Assembly (NCBI GenBank): GCA_030847615.1
Contig: JAUMIR010000002.1
Location: 118,428,309-118,492,308, forward strand
Direction of reading: 5' to 3'
Length of the DNA stretch: 64,000 nt
DNA from: Gambelia wislizenii
Taxonomy: Eukaryota > Chordata > Lepidosauria > Squamata > Crotaphytidae
A program made the position numbers and the translations under genes. This document shows positions 1-10,659 of this stretch, piece after piece. Each line of letters opens with the position of its first letter. The first letter of the stretch is position 1. Under the pieces are notes generated by a model. It was not told the origin of the DNA. It worked only from the letters and a program-made list of their open reading frames with translations, and did no database searches.

Positions 1-1582
1 CTGCTATAATAGTCAATGCAGAGAAATGGAAGGTGACAACAAAAAAGGAAGAACAAGAGACCTGTTCCACAAGATCTGAGAAATCAAAGGGAAATTTAAA
101 CTGAGAGTAGGATGTTCTACGACCAGCAGGTGAACACTTTACATGACTAAGTAGAAATAAAAAGCCACTGGCAACAATACACTGAAGTACTGTATAAAAG
201 AGATGAGAGATTCATTCAAGGAAGAACCATTTGAAGATGAACTTACAGTTTTAGAAAATGAAGTGCAAGCTGCACTCAGAGCACTTGGGAGAGTTAAATC
301 ACCAGGAAAAGATGACATACCAATAGAGCTACTTCATGCTACAGAGACAGAATATACTTTCGTTCTAATTAAGCTCTGTCACTAAATACAGAAAACGAAA
401 TAATGGCTCACAGGTTACTTTACAGTCTCCAAGAAAGGGATACCAGGGATTGTTGTAACCACAGGACCATTGCATTAATTTCCCATGCAAGCAAAGTGAT
501 ACTCAAAATTCCACAACAAAGGCTTTTACCATATATGGAGTGAGAAATGCCTGATGTCCAAGCTGGGTTCAAGAAAGGAAGAGGCACAAGGGATCATATT
601 GCAAATGTATGTTGGAAAATGGAGCAAAGAATTTCAGAAGAATATCAGCATATGCTTTATAGTTTATAGCAAAGCCTTTGATTGCATAGATTATGAAAAA
701 CCATGGGTCACTTTTAAAGAAAACTTGTGCTCAGGACAAAAGGCTACCATCAGGATGGAATGTGGAGAAACTGAATATTTCCAGTTTGCAACAGGCATGG
801 CTACATTTTGTCACCTTATCTGTTTAACTTGTATGCTAAACATATCATACATAAAGCAGCATTAGACACAGAGGAAGGAGGAAGCAACACTAACCATTTA
901 TGAACGTTAATATGGTAACGTGCAGGGCCAGTTTAAGGAATTTGGGGGTGGGGGCTGCAACGCTTTATTTGGGGGGGGCATATTTTTATCTCAGGTCAAT
1001 GTAACCTAATATAACCTAATCTAACCTATTCACATATTCAGATTATATTACTAATAATGTTTTTGCAGGAGGAGGGTTACGACGCCCCACCAATGATGCC
1101 CCCCCTTCAGCTGCAGGTGCTGCAGGGCCCTTAAACTGGCCCTAGTAACATGACACCATACTACTAGCAGAAAATACAAGGACTCTTGGAATGATTACTG
1201 AAGAAAGCCAAAGAAGAAAGTGCAAAGGCAGGTTTACAGTCGAACTTTAAGAAAACAAAAACAATGAACACAGATTATTTACAGATATTTACATAACTTT
1301 AAAGTAGACAATGGAGACATTGAAATTGTTGAAGATTTGTCATACCTTGGCTCAGTCATTAATCAGAATGGAGACTGTGGTCAAGAAAATCAGAAGAAGG
1401 TTAAGACTTGGAAAGGCAGGCATGAAGAAACTAGATATAATCCTGAAGTATGAAGATATATGATTGAATACTAAAGTTAGAAGGCTCCATGCCAATATAT
1501 TTCCATTTATTTATTTATTTTGGTATGGTTGTGAAAGCTGGAGAGTGAAGAAAGCTGATAAGAAAATCAACTCTATGTGTAG
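1..1582 (+). mobile_element. BovB (RTE-clade) LINE, decayed, 5' end outside window
   Basis: This is a non-LTR retrotransposon relic that once encoded an endonuclease plus reverse transcriptase. Going down the + strand, with frameshifts and stops, the translation shows the RT fingers block (LGRVKSPGKDDIPIELLHAT, near 285-345), the palm segment (SKAFDCIDYEK, near 675-710), then DTILLAEN after 1,150, YLGSVINQNGDC near 1,345-1,380 and YGCESWRVKKADKK near 1,525-1,570. These are the order and wording of the BovB family of squamates and ruminants. The copy is interrupted by a hAT MITE (923-1144) just before the catalytic-aspartate region. It has no intact reading frame and is certainly dead. The 3' UTR is not recognisable. 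Confidence 0.88.
923..1144. mobile_element. hAT-type MITE with 8-bp target duplication
   Basis: A 222-bp non-autonomous DNA transposon. It starts CAGGGCCAGTTTAAGG and ends CCTTAAACTGGCCCTA, so the termini are inverted copies except for the last base. The flanks are GTAACGTG (915-922) and GTAACATG (1145-1152), an 8-bp target duplication with one mismatch, as expected for the hAT superfamily. It sits inside a BovB relic, so it is younger than that insertion. The interior holds a short TAACCTAATMTAACCTA-like run but no coding capacity. Confidence 0.85.
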
Positions 1583-2299
1583 TCTTAATGTTAGCCTGTT
1601 CCTTTATAACTTAAATATTTTTGCATTTGCTATGTCCATCTTACTATGTAAACTCTAAACTCTAGCTGGCTAATATTTGAAATAATAACCATGCTACACT
1701 TCCACTAAAATGAACTATGGGTAAATCAGGAGTCTCTAATTATTTGTAGGTTCCCCCTGACTGCTTTGTCCAGTAATTAAATCCATGAACAAACTAGAAA
1801 GTAAAGTTAGTGAGGGGATAATGCAAGGAACCCTATTGTGTACAATCCCACATTTCTTCCTGTTTGTCAGTGAAAACCAGAAAGGGCTGTTTTCCTTCCA
1901 GTGTTATTCTGTGGCAACAGAAATAGAATAAATCTTAGAGCAGATAGAAAGAATCCCTGTTAAACAGATGCTGCATTATTATTTTTTTATCATTTGAACA
2001 AGCTGTATTAGTGCAGTATTAATAAATATCTGAATTTAAAACACAGGCACTGCTGGACTGTAGTCCACTGCAAAATCTTTACTACCGTACCTATTGTCAT
2101 AGAGCATTTCCTATAGATTATAAAACACTTGAAAATATCACACCACTGTTAAATCAGAAGCGTTTTTCTGAAGCACAGTTTTCTGAAGAGAAAATAATGG
2201 TCATTTTGTAGATCAAGATGAGCACCATAGGGATGGAAAGAATATATGAAAGTATTTGGGTAGGGGGAGGTCAAAATTGCTGAGACAAGGGGACTCCTA
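1583..2299. other. No feature recognised
   Basis: AT-rich sequence with short homopolymers. I see no coding domain, no RNA gene and no repeat family that I can name. Confidence 0.5.
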
Positions 2300-2490
2300 C
2301 ACTGACAAGAATCTTTGAAGTTTGGGACTTATTCTGTGCAAAATTTGATGTGCTATTTTTTCACAGAGAACAACATTTTATGTGCAGGGAATAATATTCC
2401 TGTGCAGAAGAAATATTGTTTCCTGCATAGAAAATGCTGCTTTTCCCACAAAAATACCAAATGCAAAATTTGCACAGAAGTCACCAATGA
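2300..2490. repeat. Dispersed TGTGCAGAAAA-rich repeat, copy 1
   Basis: This block resembles 12,222-12,665. Both open with a GACAAGAATCTTTGAA-like segment and then ACTTATTCTGTGCAAAAT or ATTTATTCTGTGCAAAAT, followed by degenerate alternations of TTCTGTGCAGAAA and its complement. It has no coding similarity; the open frame at 2,315-2,602 comes from the repeat composition. The family is not identified. Confidence 0.6.
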
Positions 2491-3674
2491 GAATAAAATT
2501 ACTAAAAATTACTTGTTGCTTCCTTCAAGGATGAAATTAGCAAAGAATTACAAACCTCCAGCCATACATGTTGGCATGTGGGGCCCTAAAGCCCAAATCT
2601 GACAGTGCAAGTAATTTTGACTCCAGTTTTGGCTCACAGCAAGGTATGCAAGGATCACCGCATTTCAACAGCATTCAGCATTGGGGGGGGGGGTGCAGCT
2701 TCTGATGGGTTCAGAAAGAGAGTTGGCCCCTTGACACCTCCGCCCTCTGTTGCCCATCCCTGATCCAGAGAAAGTTCACAATATTAAAAGGAATGAGTCT
2801 GAAATTAATCACAACTAATGTCATTGAGGCATAAGTCCAGCTAATCTTTTTCTTGCATGGTCTCAACCTGTATGATGCTACTGCGGAGGGCATCACATTG
2901 ATTAACTTACAGTTAGTTCAATATGTTCTGTTCTTCTGACATGTTCTATTCCTTTTTCATATTTTGCAAAGGCTAAACTATTTTCAGGGTGATCCTTGCT
3001 ATTGTATTTTTGTTTTTTGTTTTTTTAATGGTAGCTTTCAAAGACCTGCTTTTAATTACATGTGTTTAATGCTCTTGCACAACTTTTCTCTTGTGTCTTT
3101 GAACATATTCCACTTTTGCATTCTAGTTTGATATGAACTTTTGCCCTACAACAGAAACACACACACACCCCAATCTTTGCTCTGGAGGATGTCAGTTACA
3201 TAAGCAGGATATTTCCTCCTTTATCTTTTAATTCTAAAGTATCTTGTGTGACAGTCAATGCATTTAAAATGTTTCTTATATGACAGTTAGCTCCTGTTTC
3301 CTATGCATTTCATATAAAGAATTTCCATGTATTGAATTCAAGGGGAATTATGCAAAACTAGAAGATCTGGTTTTATGTTCTTATGGATACTTTTTTTTTA
3401 AAAAAATGCTAAAATTAGCAATACAACTGTGTGTGTGGTTTAAGAATTCAAATGTGCATTCTTCACTCTTCTTCATTTTTTCATCTTCAGCCAGCTCAAA
3501 AGTAGAGACAGGAAAAGTATGCCAGCTTAACATTCAGATATAAATGTTTGGTTGAATGGGTTTAATTTCATTTTATGGTCTAAGACAGCGCATCTCATGC
3601 TATCTGATGTGGGGGACCAGCTATTTTTTTCACCCTAGCATGCCAGGGGCTGGTACCATATATATGCCCATTGG
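2491..3674. other. No feature recognised apart from short simple runs
   Basis: Contains a short CA run near 3,160, a T-run near 3,015 and a T/A block near 3,390. No coding domain or named repeat is evident. A weak DNA-transposon-like context (CATCTGATGTGGGGGACCAG near 3,598) is too degraded to call. Confidence 0.45.
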
Positions 3675-3678
3675 CTTT

Positions 3679-3722
<44 letters not shown>

Positions 3723-3747
3723 TCCTTCCTTCCTTCCTTCCTTCCTT
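3675..3747. repeat. (TTTC)n then (TTCC)n microsatellite
   Basis: About 73 bp of pyrimidine tetranucleotide repeat, changing from TTTC to TTCC units at about 3,724. It gives artefactual poly-Lys/Glu or Phe/Ser/Leu reading frames on both strands. Confidence 0.95.
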
Positions 3748-3929
3748 GAAATTTACTAGAGACTGCAACCAATGGTTGCTGGACTAGCCACAGTCCATGC
3801 ACCCTTCTTTGAGTAGCAATAGTCTTAAGAGATGCTGTCCCATGAAGCTTTGGAAGGTGTCTCACTTGTAGCTGACTTGTAAATATCTCCACTAGGGGAA
3901 AAAAAGCACTCCTGGAAAGCAACCATGGA

Positions 3930-4255
3930 GATTATCAGACGCTTGAAAAAAAAGTCCCAAAGGAGCTCACAAGAACAACGTCACTGTACTGGGAACAGGT
4001 CCCAGTTCCACATATGTTGTCATCCTGGCACACTTGCTCCATCTGTCCTCTGTGCTGATGCAACAAAAAAAGGTGTCACCTTTCATTAGTGGGAGTTTCT
4101 GCTAATGAAAAGTGGTGCCTTTTTCGTGTCGGCACGGAGGGAGGATGGAGCAAGCACATGAGGAGGAGGATGTCGTAAGATTGTGGGACTTGTTCCTGGT
4201 ACAGTGACATCATTCTCACAAGCTCCTCTGGAGCTTTTTCAAGCATCTGATAATC
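3930..4255. mobile_element. Palindromic MITE with arms of about 150 bp
   Basis: The left end GATTATCAGACGCTTG returns as CAAGCATCTGATAATC at the right end, and the similarity continues inward almost to the centre. Examples are GTCCCAAAGGAGCTC against GAGCTCCTCTGGAGC, and GGCACACTTGCTCCATC against GATGGAGCAAGCACATG. The centre is TTTCATTAGTGGGAG against CTGCTAATGAAA, near 4,093-4,125. The whole 326 bp can fold as one imperfect hairpin, which is typical of foldback MITEs. No clear target duplication is visible, so the superfamily is open. Confidence 0.75.
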
Positions 4256-4878
4256 TTACATTCCTCTTGGCACTTCTCAATTCACTAAATAATTTCCTTG
4301 CTAGTAAAGCACAGTGAGCACCATTTCCTCTTCTCATCTAGTCATCCCTGTCTTTGCTAAGCACTGGCTTCAGAGGCATTTTAGTATGCCTTTTCTGGTC
4401 AACAGTTGGTTGTTTTACTCTGATTTTAGGTTTTGATTTATACAGCTCTGTTAGTGCTTTACAGTACAAAGAAGACAGGTTCATCTCCTGAGGAGCTTAC
4501 AATTGAAACTTCAACACTGGAGAAACTGTAGAGGTTCTAGAGCAGGGATGGAAAACGTTGAGGGCTGGGAGCACCATTTTGAGGCAACCAAGTTGTCTGC
4601 CTCACCATATCCCACTTTAAACTTTACTTTTGGTTGGGAGGGGGAAAGCCCCTCTTGGGTTTAAAACAGCCAGTTAGGACAAAAATCATGGGTAAATTTC
4701 CCCCATGGCCCTAGTTTTAAAATCACATTATGTTGGGGGGGGTGTCCCTGGGTGGCTTCAGAAATGGCTTTGATGGGGACCTCATTCAATCCATGGCTGG
4801 CCCTTCCCCACAGCTAAACTAAAGCAAATTGGAAAGAAGGGGAATTAATAAATAGGTAACAATATGTTTCATTCATTA
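4256..4878. other. No named feature; weak old-repeat context
   Basis: Near 4,440-4,510 a stretch resembles the 3' flank of old LINE or SINE copies (TTACAGTACAAAG followed by GAGGAGCTTACAATTGA), with a partly similar block near 55,870-56,000. Nothing else is recognisable. Confidence 0.35.
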
Positions 4879-4943
4879 CCTGTACATAGGTTTAACTACC
4901 TGTACATAGGTTTAACTAACAAGTAGGTTTAACTAACAAGTAG
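4879..4943. repeat. Short nested tandem duplications
   Basis: ACCTGTACATAGGTTTAACT occurs twice in tandem, then ACAAGTAGGTTTAACTA repeats. The two units share AGGTTTAACTA, so one probably arose from the other by slippage. Confidence 0.85.
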
Positions 4944-4945
4944 GG

Positions 4946-5055
4946 CAGGAGTGCTGTAACTGTGACTCTCCAGATGTTGCTGAACTACAGCTTCCATGGC
5001 TATGAATGAGAGAGGTAATCCAGCAATATCTGGAGGGCCAATTTGTCCTTGCCCA
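4946..5055. mobile_element. hAT-type MITE relic
   Basis: It reads CAGGAGTGCTGTAACTGTGAC, then CTCCAGATGTTG and, inverted, CAATATCTGGAGGGCC at the far end. This is the pattern of the CTCCAGATGTTG-type hAT MITEs seen elsewhere in this window. The centre is short and degraded, and target duplications are not clear. Confidence 0.55.
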
Positions 5056-5069
5056 TGAATTCACATAAT

Positions 5070-7780
5070 TCCAAGGGTTCCGTGTAGAAGGTGAGTTTTG
5101 AGGAGGAATTTGAAGGAAGTAAGAGAGGTGACAACACACTGCTGTTCCAAGAGGCTGTTGCAAGCCTACAGGGCAGCAAGAGGTAAAGGCTGGAATGGTT
5201 TCAGGGAGGAGAGGACCTCCAGACAGTAGATGAGCGAAGAACTCAGGCAGGGCTGTATTGAGAGATTAAGAATGGAGAGATGTGGAAAGATATGGCATGG
5301 GAATAATCTGAAGATAAGGGTCAGGCCCTTGTGGATCCAGAAGAAGCCAATGTAGAGATTTATGTTATGTGATCAGAGTGATACCAGAGGTGCATCATTT
5401 TGGCAGCAGGATATTGGGCAGAGATAAGAGGGCTGAAGTGAGACAATGGGAGACCAGAGAAAATTGAAGTAGTTTAAGGCTGCATCTGCACTGCAGAAAT
5501 AATCCATTTTACACCACTTTTACTGCCATACCTCAGTGCTATAGAATTCTGGGATTTGTAGTTTTGTGAAATCTTTAGCCTTCTCTGTCAGAGAGCTCTG
5601 GTGCCTCAACTAACTACAAATCCCAGGATTCCAGAGCATTAGTCATGGCAGTTAAACCGGTGTCAAACTGGATTATTTCTGCAGTGCAGGTGCAGCCCAA
5701 GTGAGGGATGACCTCACTTTTAAAGCAAAAAGTGACATAAATTGCTAGAGACAGAATATATGGAGCAGAGAAGAAGAGCCAAAGATATAGCCAAGGCTGA
5801 ATCCTTGTTCAACAGCAGTAATGACAATATTGGCAAGGCACAAGGAAAGTATTTGGGAAGAAGAAGGTTTGGGAGGAATGATTAGTGATTTACCTTTGAA
5901 CATACTGAATTTGAGATGATGAGAAAGCATCCAAGCAAAAATTCCAGACACTCAGAAGGGAAGGCAGTATTGAAGTGAGACAGAAGAGCTGAGTATCATC
6001 CAAATACAGGTGGAACTGAAACCCACGGGATTTGAAAAGGTAATTTAGGGACAGTGTGGAGAAAGAGCAGACCCACCACCACAAAAGAGGAAAAATAAAG
6101 GAAGAGCATCTACCAATGGAAGACCAAAATGATTATACAGGTGGGAGAGATAAACCTGTAGATTTTGCAATTAGCAGATTGTCAGTGATCGTTCTCAGGC
6201 TATGTTATGGGGTTCAAGAAGTGGAAGGTTTGAAACCAGATTGCAGAGGGGCAAGAGCTGAACTGGGGGAGAGAAAGTTAATAATCTCTCTCATTTTGGG
6301 TGTTTGAAGGCAATGGGCAGAACAAAATTCAACTGGTTAGTTTCATTGGCTTCCATATTAGGGAAGCAGTGAATCTGTTCTGGGCTTTAGTCCAGACTTT
6401 ACAGGAGCTGCTCAAGGTATGGAACCCTATCGCCAGACGAGGTCCCACCTTTTATAGCACCTTAAGTTTGGACTAAAACTTCAGTCCAAAGTTTTGGACT
6501 ATATTCACCTCCCCCCAAAATGGGTTGCTGGAGAGCAAACTTGCATCAAGAGATTTTGGTGAGAGGGGACAGCAAAAAAATAGCAGCATGTTGAACTGTA
6601 GGAGAAAAGAATCCAGAGTGGTATAAAATCTGATTATGTGGAGTAGGGGAATGGTTGTGGTGAAGAAAAAATAGTAATTGGGCAGTAGAAGGGGGTGATA
6701 TCAGAGGGGCCCTTGGAGGGGTAATACGATAACAGCAGAGTAACAAGCTCACCAAGCAAGGAAAAGTAGAAAGAACAGAAGGAGATGCAGGCAAAGGGAA
6801 CAACTGTAGGCAGGAAGAGAGAGAGAGATAACAAATTTTAGCACAGAAGCAGCAGGTCTTGGACAGTGATTGAGTAGGTGGGAAGTGTTGTGGCAACCCA
6901 TAGCAGAATATCAAGGTAAAGGTGCTGAAGATTCCTTCTGCTGGAGTGGATTATAAAGATGGTGTAATGCTGTTTATCCTGGTAGATCAAGAAGGGGTAG
7001 GAACAGGAAGTGAACATTTATTAGAGCAGTTTAAGTCAGCCATCTCTTTTGTTCTCCTCCAGAAACATCAACTACATAACAACATGAGCAAATATCTCAA
7101 ATGGAAGTGGTGATCCAGGGATAGGGATGGGAGGGGCAAATAGTACATTGGAAAAATAGCACAAGCATGTAAAGATTTGAGGAAAGGGACAAATAGAACA
7201 TGGCCACTGCAGGTTGCAGAGGAGGCAGAAGCAATAGAGAAGATGGTACAACACTTTAGAGAAGGTCTTTGGATAAATGGACTAGAGGTGATGGAAGGAA
7301 CGTGAGGTAGAATGTGGGGAAGCCTTTGTGCATTGCTCAAGGCAATACGGTGATGATGGGGCTGCACAGAATTTCTAAGGTAGATTCAGTAGAGTGATGC
7401 AATGGAAAAGATACAGCAAGCAACTAAGCCATAGGGATTGTCAACATGAGAGCTGAAATCACCAGTGGAGCAATCAGAGAGCAAGACTAGCCAAACATTA
7501 CAGTTGGAGATGGAAGCTGAGAGGTAACCAGGACTACAGCAACACTGAGAGGCAAAAGAACAGAGAACCTTGCAGAATGAACTTCACTGATAACAAAGAG
7601 TGGGGTGGATGGAAAGTATGAAAGTGGGAAGGAGCTAGCTGAAAGTATGTCTGGAATTGTGAAGAAGGAGGCCAACACTACCACAACCATGTGAATGAGG
7701 AGAGTGGAAGGGGAAACCTCTAAAGGAGAGGGTAGTGGTGGTGGTCGTGTTACAGGAGGAAGCCATGTTGAATTTACATA
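5070..7780 (-). mobile_element. L3-like CR1-group LINE, near complete but decayed
   Basis: The + strand is purine-rich, and the complement reads as a CR1/L3-group LINE. On the minus strand, about 7,455-7,430 encodes TGDFSSHVDNP, matching the GDFN active-site region of the apurinic endonuclease. Positions 6,006-5,995 encode YLDD in FHLYLDDTQLF, the RT catalytic motif with A replaced by L. AWMLSHHLKFSMFKG and LIIPPKPSSS follow in another frame. The 3' end is near 5,070. Stops and frameshifts are frequent, so no protein is made. A palindromic MITE interrupts it at 5,478-5,698. The 5' limit is approximate. The 122-residue and similar open frames in 6,500-7,400 belong to this relic or are shadows of it. 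Confidence 0.72.
5478..5698. mobile_element. Palindromic MITE (CTGCACTGCAGAAATAATCCA ends)
   Basis: The left end GGCTGCATCTGCACTGCAG and the right end CTGCAGTGCAGGTGCAGCC are inverted repeats. Inside them AGAAATAATCCA pairs with TGGATTATTTCT, and further in GGGATTTGTAGTT pairs with AACTACAAATCCC. The element is 221 bp, has no coding capacity and sits inside the minus-strand L3-like LINE. The flanks TTTAA and AAGTG do not give a convincing target duplication. Confidence 0.75.
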
Positions 7781-7852
7781 AGTGGCTGGGAGGGTCTAGG
7801 AAGGAATAGAGTTTGAGAGGGCTCTATTTTCTTGTTGAGAAGAGTACGGCAG

Positions 7853-7925
7853 TTCCAAACTGGCTCACATAATGCACACTTCAGGTTGCTACTCAAGTGT
7901 GAGGGCTGTATCTTTTGAATTGCTA
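7853..7925 (-). repeat. Repeat pair, member 1 (inverted to 9,576-9,646)
   Basis: Reading the complement gives AGATACAGCCCTCACACTTG, then AGTAGCAACCTGAAGTGTGC and ATTATGTGAGCCAGTTTGGA. The same text appears on the + strand at 9,576-9,646 with a few changes. The two copies are inverted relative to each other and about 1.7 kb apart. The family is not identified. Confidence 0.7.
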
Positions 7926-8050
7926 CTATTCCAAAATTTGAAAGAATGAGAATAGGAGAAGAGAAGCTGGTGGATGCCATGGTGATGGAAACAAGCACCA
8001 GAGAGCTAAGAAAATGTTGGTCCCTGCACCCAATCTTCAGCTTTCTCTGC

Positions 8051-8423
8051 CCCTGAAAAAAAAACCTCATTTAAATTTCTAGAGGCCTTTGTTTGATTCA
8101 GGGCTTACAATGGGCAACTTATCTAGTATCCACTCCATGCCACCACCCTGTACATGTAGGAGTAATCTGGTGCTCACTTTCTTTATAGCTAACTGAATAT
8201 TCTGGGAAATGTTCTCACTAGCAGCCTGGTCTTCTGTTGTGGCACACTTGGTATCTCATGCACACTAGCTATCTCATGAATATAGGGAGAACAGCTGTTC
8301 CCGTGATTTCTGTCTCCTGTTGCTGTGCCCATTCCCAATTGCCTACAGGGGCTTCTCAGTGATACTTAATTTCTTTTAAAGAACATATGGGCTGAGAAAT
8401 GGAGCATTTTGGCAGCTGTACAG

Positions 8424-8454
<31 letters not shown>

Positions 8455-8603
8455 AGAATCTGTTGCTGTGGAACTGTTCCCCCCCCCCTTTTCCTGTAGC
8501 TTCTGCCAGGACCACTATTAAAACCTCTAAACTGAGTGGGAAACTAAAAATTGTTATTATTATTATTTTACTGGTAAGGCTAATTGATAAACTAAGAAAT
8601 GTG
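8051..8603. other. No feature except a (CTT)n run at 8,427-8,452
   Basis: A short CTT trinucleotide run followed by a T-run is the only structure seen. The flanking sequence is not recognised. Confidence 0.5.
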
Positions 8604-8780
8604 AAATCGAAGGAGTTCACGGCCGGCATCTATAGATTCCCCTTGGGTTTTTTTCTGGGCTGTTTCTTGGAGCTTTTTTCTCTGAGGATGCCAGCCTCAG
8701 ATTCAGGCGAAATGTCAGAAAGAAACTATTCCAGAACATGGCCTCACAGCCTGCGAAAAAAACCAAGGGGAAACCAGGAA
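8604..8780 (+). mobile_element. Penelope-like palindromic element, short copy
   Basis: This starts TGTGAAATCGAAGG and ACGGCCGGCATC, as does the copy at 33,118. Arms CCCCTTGGGTTTTTTTC (near 8,639) and AAAAAAACCAAGGGG (near 8,758) are inverted and enclose the motif GAGGATGCCAGCC...GGCGAAATGTCAG. This combination is characteristic of terminal (pLTR-like) parts of Penelope-like elements in reptiles, which are known to carry hammerhead ribozymes. The copy is only about 180 bp and looks internally deleted; no reverse transcriptase is present. Confidence 0.6.
8674..8724 (+). ncRNA. Candidate hammerhead ribozyme (Penelope-type), copy A
   Basis: The conserved core is present: CTGAGGA at 8,682-8,688 (CUGANGA) and GAAA at 8,709-8,712. 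Helix II can form from GCC (8,690-8,692) and GGC (8,706-8,708), leaving one U (8,689) unpaired at its foot. After GAAA comes UGUC (8,713-8,716), which puts the expected cleavage after C8716. Helix I pairs 8,674-8,681 (TTTTTTCT) with 8,717-8,724 (AGAAAGAA), 8 bp with one G-U. Helix III is minimal (AUGU, self-complementary with wobble pairs), as in the dimer-forming hammerheads of Penelope-like elements. Activity is inferred, not shown. Confidence 0.55.
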
Positions 8781-9575
8781 ATGTTTAATGATCTTCAGTT
8801 GTGGTGAAGTACTATTTAATTTTAACACAGTTACTATTAACAGCATAGTTATTTATATTCAGGCCTAGACTAGCATGAGTAGACAGTACAACACAGGGCA
8901 ATATTTCGGTACTCTTGGGAACTAGAAGATAGCAGTGAAGGTTCACTCTTGGAATGAAGGACATCAGAAGTGAACATTTTAAAGGAAATGGATATGGATT
9001 GTGAATACAGATATTGATTGTGGTACCTCCAAAATTGGTGTGATGTGAGAATATGTGGTGTGATGAAGTAACTGGCAATAACACTCCATCTTTGTCTAGT
9101 TCCACAGCAGTTTGAGGACAGTTGTCTGTGCGAAAACCCAACTGAGGCATGTTGGCTTAAACTGTTTATGTTCATTAGTTTTATGTCCTATTGTTTTAGC
9201 TTTATCAGACTTCTGTATTGATCAACAACAAATAATATGTTTTTGCAGGAGAAAATGATTACTGCAAAGGTCCTTTGAGCCTTGTCCTATGGGTAATGGT
9301 AGAACTAGAACTGAGTTTGGTTGAGCCCAGACTTTGCATATTCAGTGGCACAAAATAAATGCCATCATTTCAACTTCATTAGCAATCTGAGCAAATTAGT
9401 GTGGCAGAAAAAGGGAGGGATAGAATCAACAAGACACCCATCTGAATTCTCTAGGAGTGTGCAGTGTTTTGAAACTAATGTGAACATAATTACTACTGTG
9501 CTTTTAACAAAATTCTTTCATCTCTAAGACAGACACATTTATTTGGTCATTAATCTCTAGTATTGAAGATTGCAG
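8781..9575. other. No feature recognised
   Basis: AT-rich. The overlapping minus-strand open frames at 8,812-9,175 show no domain that I recognise. Confidence 0.5.
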
Positions 9576-9646
9576 CTATTCAAAAGATGCAGCCTTCACA
9601 CTTGAGTAGCAACCTGAAGTTGTGTGCATTATGTGAACTGGCTTGG
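9576..9646 (+). repeat. Repeat pair, member 2
   Basis: Contains CACACTTGAGTAGCAACCTG and GCATTATGTGAACTGGCTTG, the inverted partner of 7,853-7,925. It may be a fragment of an unidentified retroelement. Confidence 0.7.
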
Positions 9647-10659
9647 GAAGGGCAAAGCAGACTTACTGGATCAGTTGATACAAGTTTGATATATATTTTG
9701 TTTTCATTTCCAGTCTTGATACAGGTTCTGAGATCTGCAACTTGCCCTAGCAAAGTATAATGAATAGATGTAGGCTATCTTCCATTAGCCATTTTGTGAG
9801 GAGAATAAAAGCCACCATTTACTAATTTTTGAAGTTATACCAGTAGTTATATTAGCAAAATGTAATGATCATACAGTGTAAGAACAATACAGGCATACTT
9901 TAGTTAACAAAGTCTCTGACAAAGAAGCTCCTTTTTACAAAGGTTTTTGTGCTCACCTAGCCTGCCTTTGTCCTCATCTTCTGTCTAGCTGGAAGCTTTT
10001 TATCAGCTTAGCATTGGGAGGATGGTGAAAAAGGGCTGGAGAAACATAAACTGTCAGTATTGTCTTGCAGCAGCAAGCATGCATTAAATAATAAAGCTTG
10101 AGCTGGGAAAAATGGGATTCTACTCTAACCAAGTCTACTGTAGCCATATATATCTGCCTACAAGAGGCAAGGTAAGCAGCAGCTGTCTCCAGAATGCCTT
10201 ACCGAGTGTATGTGAACCACAAAACAGAGAGAAAAGGGCAGAACAGAGTATCCTACCTCACCTGCTATGATCAGCATGTTTTTTAAAAAGACATATCTAT
10301 CTGTTTGGCCACCAAAACGCAAATCATAACAAAAATGAAGGGTGCTGAAAGAAAAAAAATCTCTGGATGCATTTTGGAAGATGCTTTCAGGTAGTTTCTA
10401 GAAGGTGCAAAATGTTTTTGTTTACTTATGCAAGGCTTACCCGACCTGGTTGTTTCATTTCACATGAACACGTTTATTTTAAACAAAACATTAGCTGAAG
10501 CATGTTGGCCTGCTCTTCTTTTTGGTGGTATAGGAAGGTATCCCTGTTCTTTCCATGCTATTTCTTCCTCTGGTACCAAAGTTTCTGTTAAAGAAGCAAC
10601 GCCCAGGAACACATCTATTTTGTTAACTGAGGTATACCTGCATATTAAAACCTGGGACC
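9647..10659. other. No feature recognised
   Basis: AT-rich sequence without coding domains, named repeats or RNA genes that I can support. Confidence 0.5.

Noticed and set aside
6546..6914. A 122-residue minus frame rich in Ser, Leu and Pro
   Set aside because: It lies in the L3-like LINE relic, has no domain, and a second frame overlaps it; purine-rich + strand DNA gives stop-poor complement.
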